Shown piece after piece: positions 1 to 7,131 of a DNA stretch of 42,601 bases (the stretch's first letter is position 1; each line of letters begins with the position of its first letter). The DNA is taken from NCBI GenBank assembly GCA_022760335.1, contig JALEGE010000066.1, positions 1-42,601 of the forward strand, written 5' to 3'. A program made the position numbers and the translations under genes. The notes under the pieces are model-generated. The model was not told where the DNA came from. It did not search any database and was given only the letters and a program-made list of their open reading frames with translations. This stretch comes from Hyphomonadaceae bacterium (GTDB lineage Bacteria; Pseudomonadota; Alphaproteobacteria; Caulobacterales; Hyphomonadaceae).

Positions 1-1165
1 AAGCTGCCAGGGCGAAGGGCACGAGCACACTCAACGCAAACAGCACTGAACCCAGTAGCTCCACGAGAGACGCCCCGCGGGCACGCGCCAGCATGCGCAC
101 GCCATCCATAATCAGCCGCGCAGGCCCACCAAGGCACAAGAGCCCGACCAGTGGCGCAGCATGTGCCCAATCCGGGCCGAACACGACGGGCACATAGATC
201 AGGGCCGCGCCAGCCTGCGCCAGATAGACAACTGAAAGCGGCGCGCCGATGCGCAACATGGCGTTGCGAAATGCGACGGCCTTGTCGGCTGCGGCACACA
301 GATATGGATAGAAAGCCCCGGAAAAGGCCTTGTTGAGCGCGGTCGAGACACCCAGTCCGGCATTAAAGGCGAAATAGTAGATCCCGAGGGCTTCGACGCC
401 GAGTGTGAGCGAAACGATTATCTTGTCGAGCTGGTCACGGAAAACAGAGAGCAGTTCCGAGCCGAGCACAGGCAGAGAGAATTTCAGGATATCGGCGACC
501 GGGGCAAAGCCGGCTTGCGGCGCGCGCTGCCAGGGCGCCCCATGACGCACGCCGAACAACCAGATCGGTGCCGTCAGCAATTTTGGCAGAACAATCGCCC
601 AAGCCCCGATCCCTGTGAGCGCCAGGATCGCCGTCAGCACGTGATCAGCTGCGGCCTGCGCTGAGGAAACGCCTGCGAGACGCTTCATATGCTGTCTGCG
701 CTGAAGCATGTAGGCATGCACCAGGCCGAAGGGCATGATCAGGTAGACCATGGCCAATGCACCGATCATCAAACCGACCTGCCGACCTGGCAACAGCTGC
801 TCAGCCACGGCAGCGACAATGAGCTGAATACCAGCGAGCGACAGACAGATGCGCCACATCAACCGGTTGGCTGTGTTGGCCACACGGTGCAGGTCTTCTT
901 CTTCAGATCGGATGACCGCTGCGCCAATGCCATTTTCAGTAAAAACGCGAACCAGTTCGAACACGGTGAGAACGATGGCTGCTATGCCGAATGCTGCTGC
1001 GTCGAGCTGACGGGCAAGGATCACAGCCGCCACTATCCGCCCCAGCCGGCTAACGGCTTCCGCGCCTGTCAGCCAGCCAACATTGCGAACGAGATGATCA
1101 CCGGGCAGGCATGCTGCCAGCTTGCGAGATATATGTGTGCCAATCGCCATCTTCGGGCCCTTCAT
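1..1165 (-). CDS. Polysaccharide flippase, Wzx/MOP family (partial, C-terminus off the left edge)
   Basis: Reading the minus strand from the ATG at 1165 gives 388 uninterrupted codons running off the window edge. The protein is strongly hydrophobic with many membrane segments and small polar loops. It has the look of the polysaccharide-transport branch of the MOP flippase superfamily, with an early 'RLGRIVAAVILAR' stretch and a 'KFSLPVLGSELL' start to the second bundle. Such proteins flip lipid-linked oligosaccharides across the inner membrane. The neighbouring fused glycosyltransferase is divergent and fits the same exopolysaccharide or O-antigen pathway. A second in-frame ATG at 1150 is preceded by AAGGG, so the true start may be five codons later. 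About 100 C-terminal residues are probably missing. The family call is by pattern, not by search. Confidence 0.85.
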   Translation of the reverse strand, partial: MKGPKMAIGTHISRKLAACLPGDHLVRNVGWLTGAEAVSRLGRIVAAVILARQLDAAAFGIAAIVLTVFELVRVFTENGIGAAVIRSEEEDLHRVANTANRLMWRICLSLAGIQLIVAAVAEQLLPGRQVGLMIGALAMVYLIMPFGLVHAYMLQRRQHMKRLAGVSSAQAAADHVLTAILALTGIGAWAIVLPKLLTAPIWLFGVRHGAPWQRAPQAGFAPVADILKFSLPVLGSELLSVFRDQLDKIIVSLTLGVEALGIYYFAFNAGLGVSTALNKAFSGAFYPYLCAAADKAVAFRNAMLRIGAPLSVVYLAQAGAALIYVPVVFGPDWAHAAPLVGLLCLGGPARLIMDGVRMLARARGASLVELLGSVLFALSVLVPFALAA

Positions 1166-1278
1166 TGAGTTCCCGCAAGACGTTTCAAGAATGGCCGCAG
1201 TTTACCGCATGCACGGCGCCACCGCACGCCTCTTTGTTTTTATTATGTTTTTCTAATTTTCCGCGCACTGGCAGCGCT

Positions 1279-1310
1279 TTGCAGCCTGCAGCAGCTCTCG
1301 CAATTTGCAG
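1279..1310. promoter_or_regulatory. Two LuxO-type palindromes in the flippase/glycosyltransferase intergenic region
   Basis: Positions 1279-1291 read TTGCAGCCTGCAG and 1298-1310 read TCGCAATTTGCAG. Both resemble the TTGCA-N3-TGCAA palindrome that I recall for LuxO sites in Vibrio qrr promoters. A further half site TTGCA lies at 1321-1325. The 298-bp gap separates two divergent polysaccharide genes, so one bound activator could serve both. The LuxO-like regulator at 5625-7037 is the obvious candidate. Motif resemblance is seen; binding is inferred. Confidence 0.45.
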
Positions 1311-1411
1311 CATCTGAGTCTTGCAATCTTGAGTTTGTGACCAGGCACTCCACAGCCACACGAGGATATTAGTACGCTGTTTTTAATTATTATTTTCTGA
1401 AACAACGCCTC

Positions 1412-1427
1412 CGGAACGCAACCTGCC
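1412..1427 (+). promoter_or_regulatory. Possible sigma-54 promoter of the glycosyltransferase gene
   Basis: The sequence CGGAACGCAACCTGCC has GG at 1413-1414 and GC at 1425-1426 with the required ten bases between them. It matches most of the TGGCACG-N4-TTGC consensus, with an A for the C after GG and a C for the first T of the -12 element. It lies about 38 bases before the ATG, and the LuxO-type sites are about 110-150 bases further upstream, as expected for an enhancer. GG-N10-GC occurs often by chance in GC-rich DNA. Confidence 0.3.
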
Positions 1428-1463
1428 ACGTGCTGCTCTGTCACTCGTGAAAGGAAAAGCGCC

Positions 1464-2888
1464 ATGCAAGCCCTAACATTTTCTCTGCCCAAACCAATGT
1501 CGCGTCCCGCAATTGGCCCGGCACGCAAACTGAAGACCTCCGCCATTCTTGGCTTTGACGTCGTCAATGCGAAGCTGGCCGAAACCGTCTACTGGATTGC
1601 AGACCGCGCCCAATCGCGCACGCCAACCCAGATTGCCTTCCTGAATGCCCATTGTGCGAATGTAGCGCGAAAGGACTGGCGCTACCGTGATACGCTCAAC
1701 ACGGTCGACGCCCTGTTGCCAGATGGATCAGGCGTGGCGCTGGCGGCAAAGCTCGATGGCCAGCCCCTTGGCGACAATCTGAACGGCACGGATCTCTTCG
1801 CGCCACTCTGTCGTTGCCTTGCCTTTCGAAAGATCCCGGTCTTTTTCCTCGGAGGGCGCAAAGGCGTTGCGGCAGCTGCAGCCGAAAATGCCAGTACAGC
1901 CTTTCCCAACCTGAAAATCGCCGGTCACCGTCACGGGTATTTTTCCCCGCGAGAGGAAGACGCGGTGATTGAAGAGATCAACGCGTCCGGCGCGCGTGTC
2001 GTCTTTGTCGCCTTTGGCGTGCCAGATCAGGAGACCTGGCTCGCGCGGGTGCGCCACCGCCTGCATGCGCCCGTGGTTCTCGGTGTCGGCGGTCTTCTGG
2101 ACTTTGTTTCAGGCCGTATCCCCCGCGCGCCTGAGTGGATGCGACGGACAGGGATTGAGTGGCTTTACCGGCTGAAGTGCGAGCCCCAACGCATGTGGCG
2201 GCGCTACCTGGTCGGCAACACAGCATTTCTGGCACACGCTGCCACATACGCACTGAACCGCCGTCGTCGGCCAGCCCTGCGCAGGGTCGACCGTATGCTT
2301 GCGCGCGGCCTGGACATCCTGGCGGCTGGAGCAGGACTGGCATTTCTGGCGCCCGTGCTTGTTCCACTTGCCCTGGCGATCCGTCTGGAAAGCCGCGGTC
2401 CTGCCTTGTTCCGACAAATCCGGATTGGCGAAAATGGACAGCCATTTGAAATGGTCAAATTCCGGTCCATGAAGGTCGGCGGACCAAGCAACGCGGCTCT
2501 CGCCGCCAGCGCCAATGATCGCAATGACGGTGTTACGTTCAAGCTGAAGCAGGATCCTCGCATCACGCGTATCGGCGCCTTCATTCGCAAATACTCGCTC
2601 GATGAGTTGCCCCAGCTTTGGAATGTGCTGAAGGGCGACATGTCGCTCGTCGGGCCCCGCCCGGCCTTGCCTTCGGAAGTCGAGCGCTATTCTCGCGTCG
2701 AACGTCGACGTTTGCGCGGCAAGCCTGGAATCACCTGCTTGTGGCAGATCTCCGGACGGGCCGACCTGCCTTTTGATCGGCAAGTGGTTCTTGATGTCGC
2801 CTACCTCAAGTCACGATCAATCTGGCTGGATCTCGCGATCTTGCTGCGCACACCGCTCGCTGTAATCACGGCTCGCGGAGCGTACTAG
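1464..2888 (+). CDS. Fused WecB/TagA/CpsF glycosyltransferase and priming sugar-phosphate transferase
   Basis: The 474-residue protein combines two enzymes. Residues 28-250 form a WecB/TagA/CpsF (GT26) glycosyltransferase: 'LLPDGSGVA' near 84-92 and 'FVAFGVPDQETWL' near 181-193. Residues 275-474 form a bacterial sugar transferase of the WbaP/WcaJ/PglC type, with a hydrophobic segment near 284-306, 'KFRSM' at 332-336, 'DELPQLWNVLKGDMSLVGPRP' spanning 380-400, and 'KPGITCLWQISGR' at 420-432. The second domain normally transfers a sugar-1-phosphate to undecaprenyl phosphate, and GT26 enzymes add a following sugar, so the fusion may couple the first two steps of repeat-unit assembly at the inner membrane. 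AAGGA lies eight bases before the ATG. The gene is divergent from the flippase. Domain calls are firm; the sugars are unknown. Confidence 0.93.
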   Translation: MQALTFSLPKPMSRPAIGPARKLKTSAILGFDVVNAKLAETVYWIADRAQSRTPTQIAFLNAHCANVARKDWRYRDTLNTVDALLPDGSGVALAAKLDGQPLGDNLNGTDLFAPLCRCLAFRKIPVFFLGGRKGVAAAAAENASTAFPNLKIAGHRHGYFSPREEDAVIEEINASGARVVFVAFGVPDQETWLARVRHRLHAPVVLGVGGLLDFVSGRIPRAPEWMRRTGIEWLYRLKCEPQRMWRRYLVGNTAFLAHAATYALNRRRRPALRRVDRMLARGLDILAAGAGLAFLAPVLVPLALAIRLESRGPALFRQIRIGENGQPFEMVKFRSMKVGGPSNAALAASANDRNDGVTFKLKQDPRITRIGAFIRKYSLDELPQLWNVLKGDMSLVGPRPALPSEVERYSRVERRRLRGKPGITCLWQISGRADLPFDRQVVLDVAYLKSRSIWLDLAILLRTPLAVITARGAY

Positions 2889-2917
2889 CCTCGGTTGCCC
2901 TTTGCTTGAGCCACCCT

Positions 2918-3016
2918 CAGCCTCATGGTGAGCGGAGACGAACCATGGGGCGAGCAGCAGAGATCCGCTCTTGGTTGCCCGCCCCCGTCCTTCGTCTCCG
3001 CTCAGGATGAGGGCTG
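2918..3016. repeat. Dispersed-type palindromic repeat
   Basis: The arm at 2918-2942 (CAGCCTCATGGTGAGCGGAG...) is nearly the reverse complement of 2991-3016 (...CTCCGCTCAGGATGAGGGCTG). A smaller inverted pair, CCTCATGGT at 2921-2929 and ACCATGGGG at 2942-2950, nests inside the left half. GGTTGCCC occurs directly at 2893-2900 and 2973-2980. The 'CCTCATGGTGAG ... CTCAGGATGAGG' wording is typical of short dispersed intergenic palindromes in alphaproteobacteria. It lies just after the glycosyltransferase stop and may also act as its transcription end. Only one copy is visible in this window. Confidence 0.6.
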
Positions 3017-3134
3017 TGATGGCGCAAGCTAAACACAACCGACTCTAGGTTTTTGGGGTCGCGCCGGCTCGTGCGAAAAACCGGGGTCCACTTTTTCGCC
3101 CGGCGCTCTAACCACCAGCCATGTGAATCGGTCG

Positions 3135-3191
3135 TTGCAAATTGCATCGACCGGATTTGCATTTTGCGAATATTGGTGCGGCATATTGCAA
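3135..3191. promoter_or_regulatory. Array of three LuxO-type operators at 22-bp spacing
   Basis: Three palindromes of the form GCA-WWW-TGC start at 3137, 3159 and 3181, exactly 22 bp or about two helical turns apart. With flanks they read TTGCAAATTGCAT, TTGCATTTTGCGA and CGGCATATTGCAA, matching 9, 9 and 8 of the ten arm positions of TTGCA-W3-TGCAA, the LuxO site consensus as I recall it from Vibrio. They lie 120-175 bp before the kinase ATG, a normal enhancer distance for an NtrC-family activator. The regulator encoded by the second gene of the operon is LuxO-like. Autoregulation is inferred. Confidence 0.65.
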
Positions 3192-3251
3192 TCCACAGTA
3201 TGAGCCTTAGAAATTAAGAGCAACAAAGCCTTGTATTATTTCAAATATTTT

Positions 3252-3268
3252 CCGGATCTAAACTCGCA
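3252..3268 (+). promoter_or_regulatory. Weak sigma-54-like element before the hybrid kinase
   Basis: CCGGATCTAAACTCGCA has GG at 3254-3255 and GC at 3266-3267, ten bases apart, about 43 bases before the ATG. The rest of the -24 and -12 consensus is poor. It is listed because it lies downstream of the operator array in the correct order. Confidence 0.2.
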
Positions 3269-3281
3269 CCGCATTTTGCAG
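3269..3281. promoter_or_regulatory. Fourth LuxO-type palindrome near the kinase start
   Basis: CCGCATTTTGCAG shares the nine-base core GCATTTTGC with the site at 3159-3167. It starts 90 bp after the third site and about 40 bp before the ATG, close to where transcription would begin, so it could be a repressing site. Its outer arms match the consensus less well than those of the upstream array. Confidence 0.4.
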
Positions 3282-3310
3282 GTCTCATCCGAACGGATTG
3301 GGAGCCAGAC

Positions 3311-5632
3311 ATGCCAACACGCAAGATTATTCTGGAACGCACAGAAGAACTGCAGCGCTTCGTGACCTCAGACATCGACGCCATCACCGCCTATACCGCC
3401 TTGCGTCACGCTGTCATCGATGTCGCGCTCGATTGCATTATCATGATGGATGCGGCCGGTTTGGTGGTGGAGTTCAACCAGGCCGCAGAGAAGACCTTTG
3501 GCTACACCCGGGAGGAGGCGGTTGGTTCTCGTCTGTCGGATCTGATCATCCCGGATGAATTGCGGCAAGCACATCGCGATGGCCTGGAGACCTATCTGAA
3601 GACAGGGGCCCACAAGGTCCTCAACCAGCGTATCGAAGTGCCCGCCGTCAACAAATCTGGCGACAAACTCCTGGTCGAACTGGCCATCTCCCCGGTCGAG
3701 TTTAAAGGCACCACATACTTTTCCGCCTATTTGCGGGACATTACTGACGCAAAAGCCGCAGAGGAAAAACTGCGTGCATCCGAAGAGCGCTTTCAGCTGC
3801 TGTTCGACCTGTCTCCCGATGCCATCGTCGTCATCGACGGAACTGGAAACATAGTCGACGTGAACACGCGCGCCTGCGAGTTGGCCGGATTCGACAAGGA
3901 AACGCTCATCACCAAGAACGCCATTGAGTTTCTACCACGCGACCAACTCAAAAAGGCGTATTCCGGGATGGAGTTCGCAGCGAGCCGGGATACCGTCCAG
4001 GTTGAGGTCGAGTTTCTCAATGCGGCTCGCGCTCGCGTTCCAACTGAAGTTGTCGGCCGAAGGATCGAATCTCCTGAAGGGTCGCTTTATCTCGGTGTGG
4101 TGCGCGATATCTCCGCCCGCCTGGCTGCGGAACAACAGTTACGAGCAGCCAAGGAAGTCGCCGAACAAGCCAACGCGGCAAAGTCTGTATTTCTCGCCAA
4201 TATGTCCCATGAGATGCGCACGCCCCTCAATGGCGTCATTGGTTCGCTCTCGCTTGTGAACAAGGATGAGACAGAGCCGGAGAGCGCGAAACTGATCAGC
4301 GCGGCGGAGCGATCTGCAGAAACTCTGCTGACACTGATTGATGACTTGCTTGATCTCTCGCGGATTGAAGCTGGCGAGGTTGATCTGGAGCTCTCTTGTT
4401 TTGAGCCGGGCGAGATGGCTTCGATTGTGGACGAGCTGTTTGGGCCTCTCGCCGCGAACAAGCAAATTCGCCTCACCACTCAGCTTGACGCCCCCACCGA
4501 GCCCATGCGCGCAGACACCGGCAAGATCCGGCAAGTTTTGCTCAATCTCGTCGGCAATGCTGTGAAGTTCACACAGCGCGGCGAGGTGAATGTACACATA
4601 AATTATGCCGGTGGTCCGCTCGGCGGGGCGCTTGAATTTGAAATCAGCGATACCGGCATCGGCATTTCCGAGGCGGATCTGGAGCGCCTGTTCGACCGGT
4701 TCAAGCAGGTTGATTCTTCCCACTCGAAAGCCCATGGCGGCGCTGGACTTGGCCTCGCGATCTGCAAGGAACTGGTCGAGATCATGAACGGCACGATAAC
4801 CGTGCAAAGCGAGCCAGGAGTCGGCTCCTGCTTCCGCTTCACGGTGCCCGTTACAAAGGATTGCGACGCCTCACCCAGGGCACCTCGTATAGATGCAACG
4901 GAAGAGCGCTTGTCGGGGCGCGTCCTGATCGCGGAGGACAGCGAAACCAACGCCATGGTGGCAAAGACAATGCTGGGCCGACTGGGCCTGGACTTCGAGC
5001 ATGTTGGAGACGGCGCCGCAGCAGTGGATGCCGCACTGAACGGCCAGTTCGATCTCATTCTCATGGATGTGTCCATGCCAACACTGGATGGTCTGGAAGC
5101 CACCCGCATTCTGCGGGAGCGCAACTACAAAAAGCCGATCATCGCCATGACCGCGCACGCTCTTAAAGGTGATCTTGATCATGCCCTGGCCAGCGGAATG
5201 ACCGGTTACATTACAAAGCCGGTACGCCCGGATGCTTTCCGCCTCGCTCTGGCAAAGTGGCTACCTGCACAACGCCAGACCACTGAACCGCCCATGTCAG
5301 GCGGACTGGACCAAGCCGCCATTACAGAGCTCTGGGGCGGTGATATTGAGACTTTCGCGGAAATCGCTGAGATCTTCATCAGTGAACTGGACTGGCGGTT
5401 ACCAGGCCTGGACGAGGCCAGCACCGATGAGGTGGAACATCAGGCTCACTCGCTGAAAGGGGCTTCGGCCAATGTCGGCGCAACGCATCTCAGCGAGCTT
5501 GCCGCCCAACTGGAAATGGCCGCCTCGAGCGATAGTGGCCGCAAGGCTGAACTGATCGCCAGAATTCGAAGAGAAGCAGACCGCGTTTGTGCACAGCTTC
5601 GCGCAGAGTTTGTGGAGCCCCATCATGGCTAA
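3311..5632 (+). CDS. Soluble hybrid histidine kinase: PAS-PAS-HisKA-HATPase-REC-Hpt
   Basis: This 773-residue kinase has no membrane segment and should sense a cytoplasmic signal. Two PAS domains occupy about 33-145 and 155-270. The dimerisation domain has the phospho-accepting His300 in 'MSHEMRTPLNG'. The ATPase domain shows Asn416 in 'NLVGNAVKF', 'DTGIGI' at 447-452 and 'GGAGLGLAI' at 476-484. A receiver follows with Asp586 in 'LMDVSMP' and Lys636. A C-terminal Hpt domain has His713 in 'AHSLKGASANVGA'. The full His-Asp-His chain ends one step before a response regulator, and the next gene encodes one whose start overlaps this stop by eight bases (ATGGCTAA). The layout resembles LuxQ plus LuxU feeding LuxO. 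GGGAG lies seven bases before the ATG. Confidence 0.95.
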   Translation: MPTRKIILERTEELQRFVTSDIDAITAYTALRHAVIDVALDCIIMMDAAGLVVEFNQAAEKTFGYTREEAVGSRLSDLIIPDELRQAHRDGLETYLKTGAHKVLNQRIEVPAVNKSGDKLLVELAISPVEFKGTTYFSAYLRDITDAKAAEEKLRASEERFQLLFDLSPDAIVVIDGTGNIVDVNTRACELAGFDKETLITKNAIEFLPRDQLKKAYSGMEFAASRDTVQVEVEFLNAARARVPTEVVGRRIESPEGSLYLGVVRDISARLAAEQQLRAAKEVAEQANAAKSVFLANMSHEMRTPLNGVIGSLSLVNKDETEPESAKLISAAERSAETLLTLIDDLLDLSRIEAGEVDLELSCFEPGEMASIVDELFGPLAANKQIRLTTQLDAPTEPMRADTGKIRQVLLNLVGNAVKFTQRGEVNVHINYAGGPLGGALEFEISDTGIGISEADLERLFDRFKQVDSSHSKAHGGAGLGLAICKELVEIMNGTITVQSEPGVGSCFRFTVPVTKDCDASPRAPRIDATEERLSGRVLIAEDSETNAMVAKTMLGRLGLDFEHVGDGAAAVDAALNGQFDLILMDVSMPTLDGLEATRILRERNYKKPIIAMTAHALKGDLDHALASGMTGYITKPVRPDAFRLALAKWLPAQRQTTEPPMSGGLDQAAITELWGGDIETFAEIAEIFISELDWRLPGLDEASTDEVEHQAHSLKGASANVGATHLSELAAQLEMAASSDSGRKAELIARIRREADRVCAQLRAEFVEPHHG

Positions 5633-7037
5633 GTTCTCTCGGTTACTGATTGTCGAGGATACCCCGTCTCTGGCGCGGACCTATCAGGCGCATCTGCGCC
5701 ACGAGTTTGAAACAATCGACATTGTCGATACTGGCGCTCAGGCGCTCCAGGCTGTGGCGGCTGAAGTGCCAAGCTGTATCTTGCTGGATTTGAAGCTGCC
5801 CGATGCGGATGGCCTGGACCTACTGGCCCAGTGGGCCCGCGATGGCATCGCAGCCCCGATCATCGTCATCACCGCGAACGGAGCCATGTCCGTAGCGGTC
5901 GACGCCATGCGGCGCGGGGCGGCAGATTTCGTTGTGAAACCGACAACGGCTGAGCGATTGAAGGTCACGGTTAGAAATGCCGTCGATAGCTTTCAGCTGA
6001 AAAAGGTCGTTCAGACCTATGAAGCCAGTGTCGACCGCTCCGATTTCTGCGGCATTGTCGGCCGTTCCTTGATCATGCAGGGCATTTACAAGTCGATAGA
6101 AGCCGCCGCCCCCTCGCGCGCAAGTGTCTTCATCACCGGCGAGACCGGAACGGGCAAGGAGTTGGCCGCGCGGGCAGTGCACGAGCTCAGCCCACGCCGC
6201 AACGCGCGTTTCGTCGCCCTCAATTGCGGCGCCATTCCCAAAGATCTGATAGAAAGTGAGATCTTCGGCCATGTGAAAGGTGCTTTTACAGGTGCCACCA
6301 GCGACCGGGCCGGCGCAGCTGAGCTTGCCAATGGCGGAACACTCTTCCTGGATGAACTAGGCGAAATGCCAATTGATCTGCAGCCCAAGCTGCTGCGCTT
6401 TCTTCAATCGGGGGAGTATTCCAAGGTTGGTGAATCAAAGCTGCAGCGTGCAGATATCCGCATTATAGCCGCGACCAACCGAAACCCGCTCGAAGCCGTA
6501 CGTCAGGGAAGACTGCGCGAAGATCTTTATTACCGCTTGCACGTCATTCCCGTCGAGTTGCCCCCTCTGCGTGAACGCGGCGCTGATGTCTTGTTACTCG
6601 CAGAGCGGTTTCTGCAACGCTTTGGCCAGCAGGAAGGCAAGGCCTTCTCCGGCTTTGCGCGCGATGCGGAGGAATGGCTGGTATCCCATGCCTGGCCGGG
6701 CAATGTTCGCGAGTTGGAGAACCTGGTACAGCAGATTGTCGTGCTCCAGCCTGGGGGTGAGATTGACCGCACAATGCTGCCGCGGATCATGCCATCTCAG
6801 CCGACAAGGTCCGTGAGTCCTGTCCTGGCAATGCCTGCCAATGATTTAAGCGTACCGGCCGAACCTGAGTATGGTGTCGAACCATTATGGCTGACAGAGA
6901 AAAAGGCCATTGAACGCGCCATCGCGCTGTGCCGCGGAAACATCGTGGCCGCGGCAAAGCAACTCGAGATCAACCCTTCGACGATTTACCGCAAGAAGGC
7001 CGCCTGGGAACAAACACCTGAAAACCAGCATTCGTGA
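5625..7037 (+). CDS. LuxO-like sigma-54-dependent response regulator
   Basis: The 470-residue protein has the NtrC-family order. A receiver (1-125) carries the acceptor Asp55 in 'LLDLKLPD' and Lys105. An AAA+ domain (about 142-375) has the Walker A 'GETGTGKE' at 172-179, the sigma-54 contact loop GAFTGA at 219-224, and 'GTLFLDELGEM' at 238-248. A Fis-type helix-turn-helix (435-461) ends in 'NPSTIYRKK', very like the end of LuxO. It should receive phosphate from the Hpt domain encoded just upstream and activate sigma-54 promoters. The ATG at 5625 overlaps the kinase stop. An upstream in-frame ATG (5589) lies inside the kinase gene and would add 12 residues not expected in a receiver. LuxO-type sites occur before the operon and in the polysaccharide intergenic region. 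Confidence 0.94.
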   Translation: MAKFSRLLIVEDTPSLARTYQAHLRHEFETIDIVDTGAQALQAVAAEVPSCILLDLKLPDADGLDLLAQWARDGIAAPIIVITANGAMSVAVDAMRRGAADFVVKPTTAERLKVTVRNAVDSFQLKKVVQTYEASVDRSDFCGIVGRSLIMQGIYKSIEAAAPSRASVFITGETGTGKELAARAVHELSPRRNARFVALNCGAIPKDLIESEIFGHVKGAFTGATSDRAGAAELANGGTLFLDELGEMPIDLQPKLLRFLQSGEYSKVGESKLQRADIRIIAATNRNPLEAVRQGRLREDLYYRLHVIPVELPPLRERGADVLLLAERFLQRFGQQEGKAFSGFARDAEEWLVSHAWPGNVRELENLVQQIVVLQPGGEIDRTMLPRIMPSQPTRSVSPVLAMPANDLSVPAEPEYGVEPLWLTEKKAIERAIALCRGNIVAAAKQLEINPSTIYRKKAAWEQTPENQHS

Positions 7038-7073
7038 AGACGATGCCATGCCCTGTGGCTGAAGCTCAAGGAT

Positions 7074-7100
7074 CAACGCCCTCCTAGAAGGAGGGCGTTG
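7074..7100. terminator. Bidirectional terminator hairpin between convergent genes
   Basis: A perfect 12-bp stem, CAACGCCCTCCT at 7074-7085 and AGGAGGGCGTTG at 7089-7100, closes over a three-base loop. It lies between the regulator stop (7037) and the phosphatase stop (7132), which face each other. There is no clear T-run on either side. Confidence 0.7.
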
Positions 7101-7131
7101 CACTGGTTCAGAGTTGGAGCTGTTCTCGCCG

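Larger units (their letters stand above)
2889..3310. other. 422-bp intergenic region before the hybrid kinase
   Basis: No convincing gene was found here. The left part (about 2918-3016) holds a palindromic repeat. The right part (3130-3290) is AT-rich, holds four LuxO-type palindromes and a weak sigma-54-like element, and forms the promoter of the kinase-regulator operon. The short open frames that cover it on the minus strand look like chance. Confidence 0.7.

Noticed and set aside
689..1168. 159-codon open frame on the plus strand at the left edge
   Set aside because: The minus strand here encodes a continuous, hydrophobic flippase; this frame has a Cys/His/Gln-rich random composition.
1268..1284. 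Sigma-54-like CTGGCAGCGCTTTGCAG
   Set aside because: The GG and GC are nine bases apart instead of the required ten, so it is not a valid -24/-12 pair.
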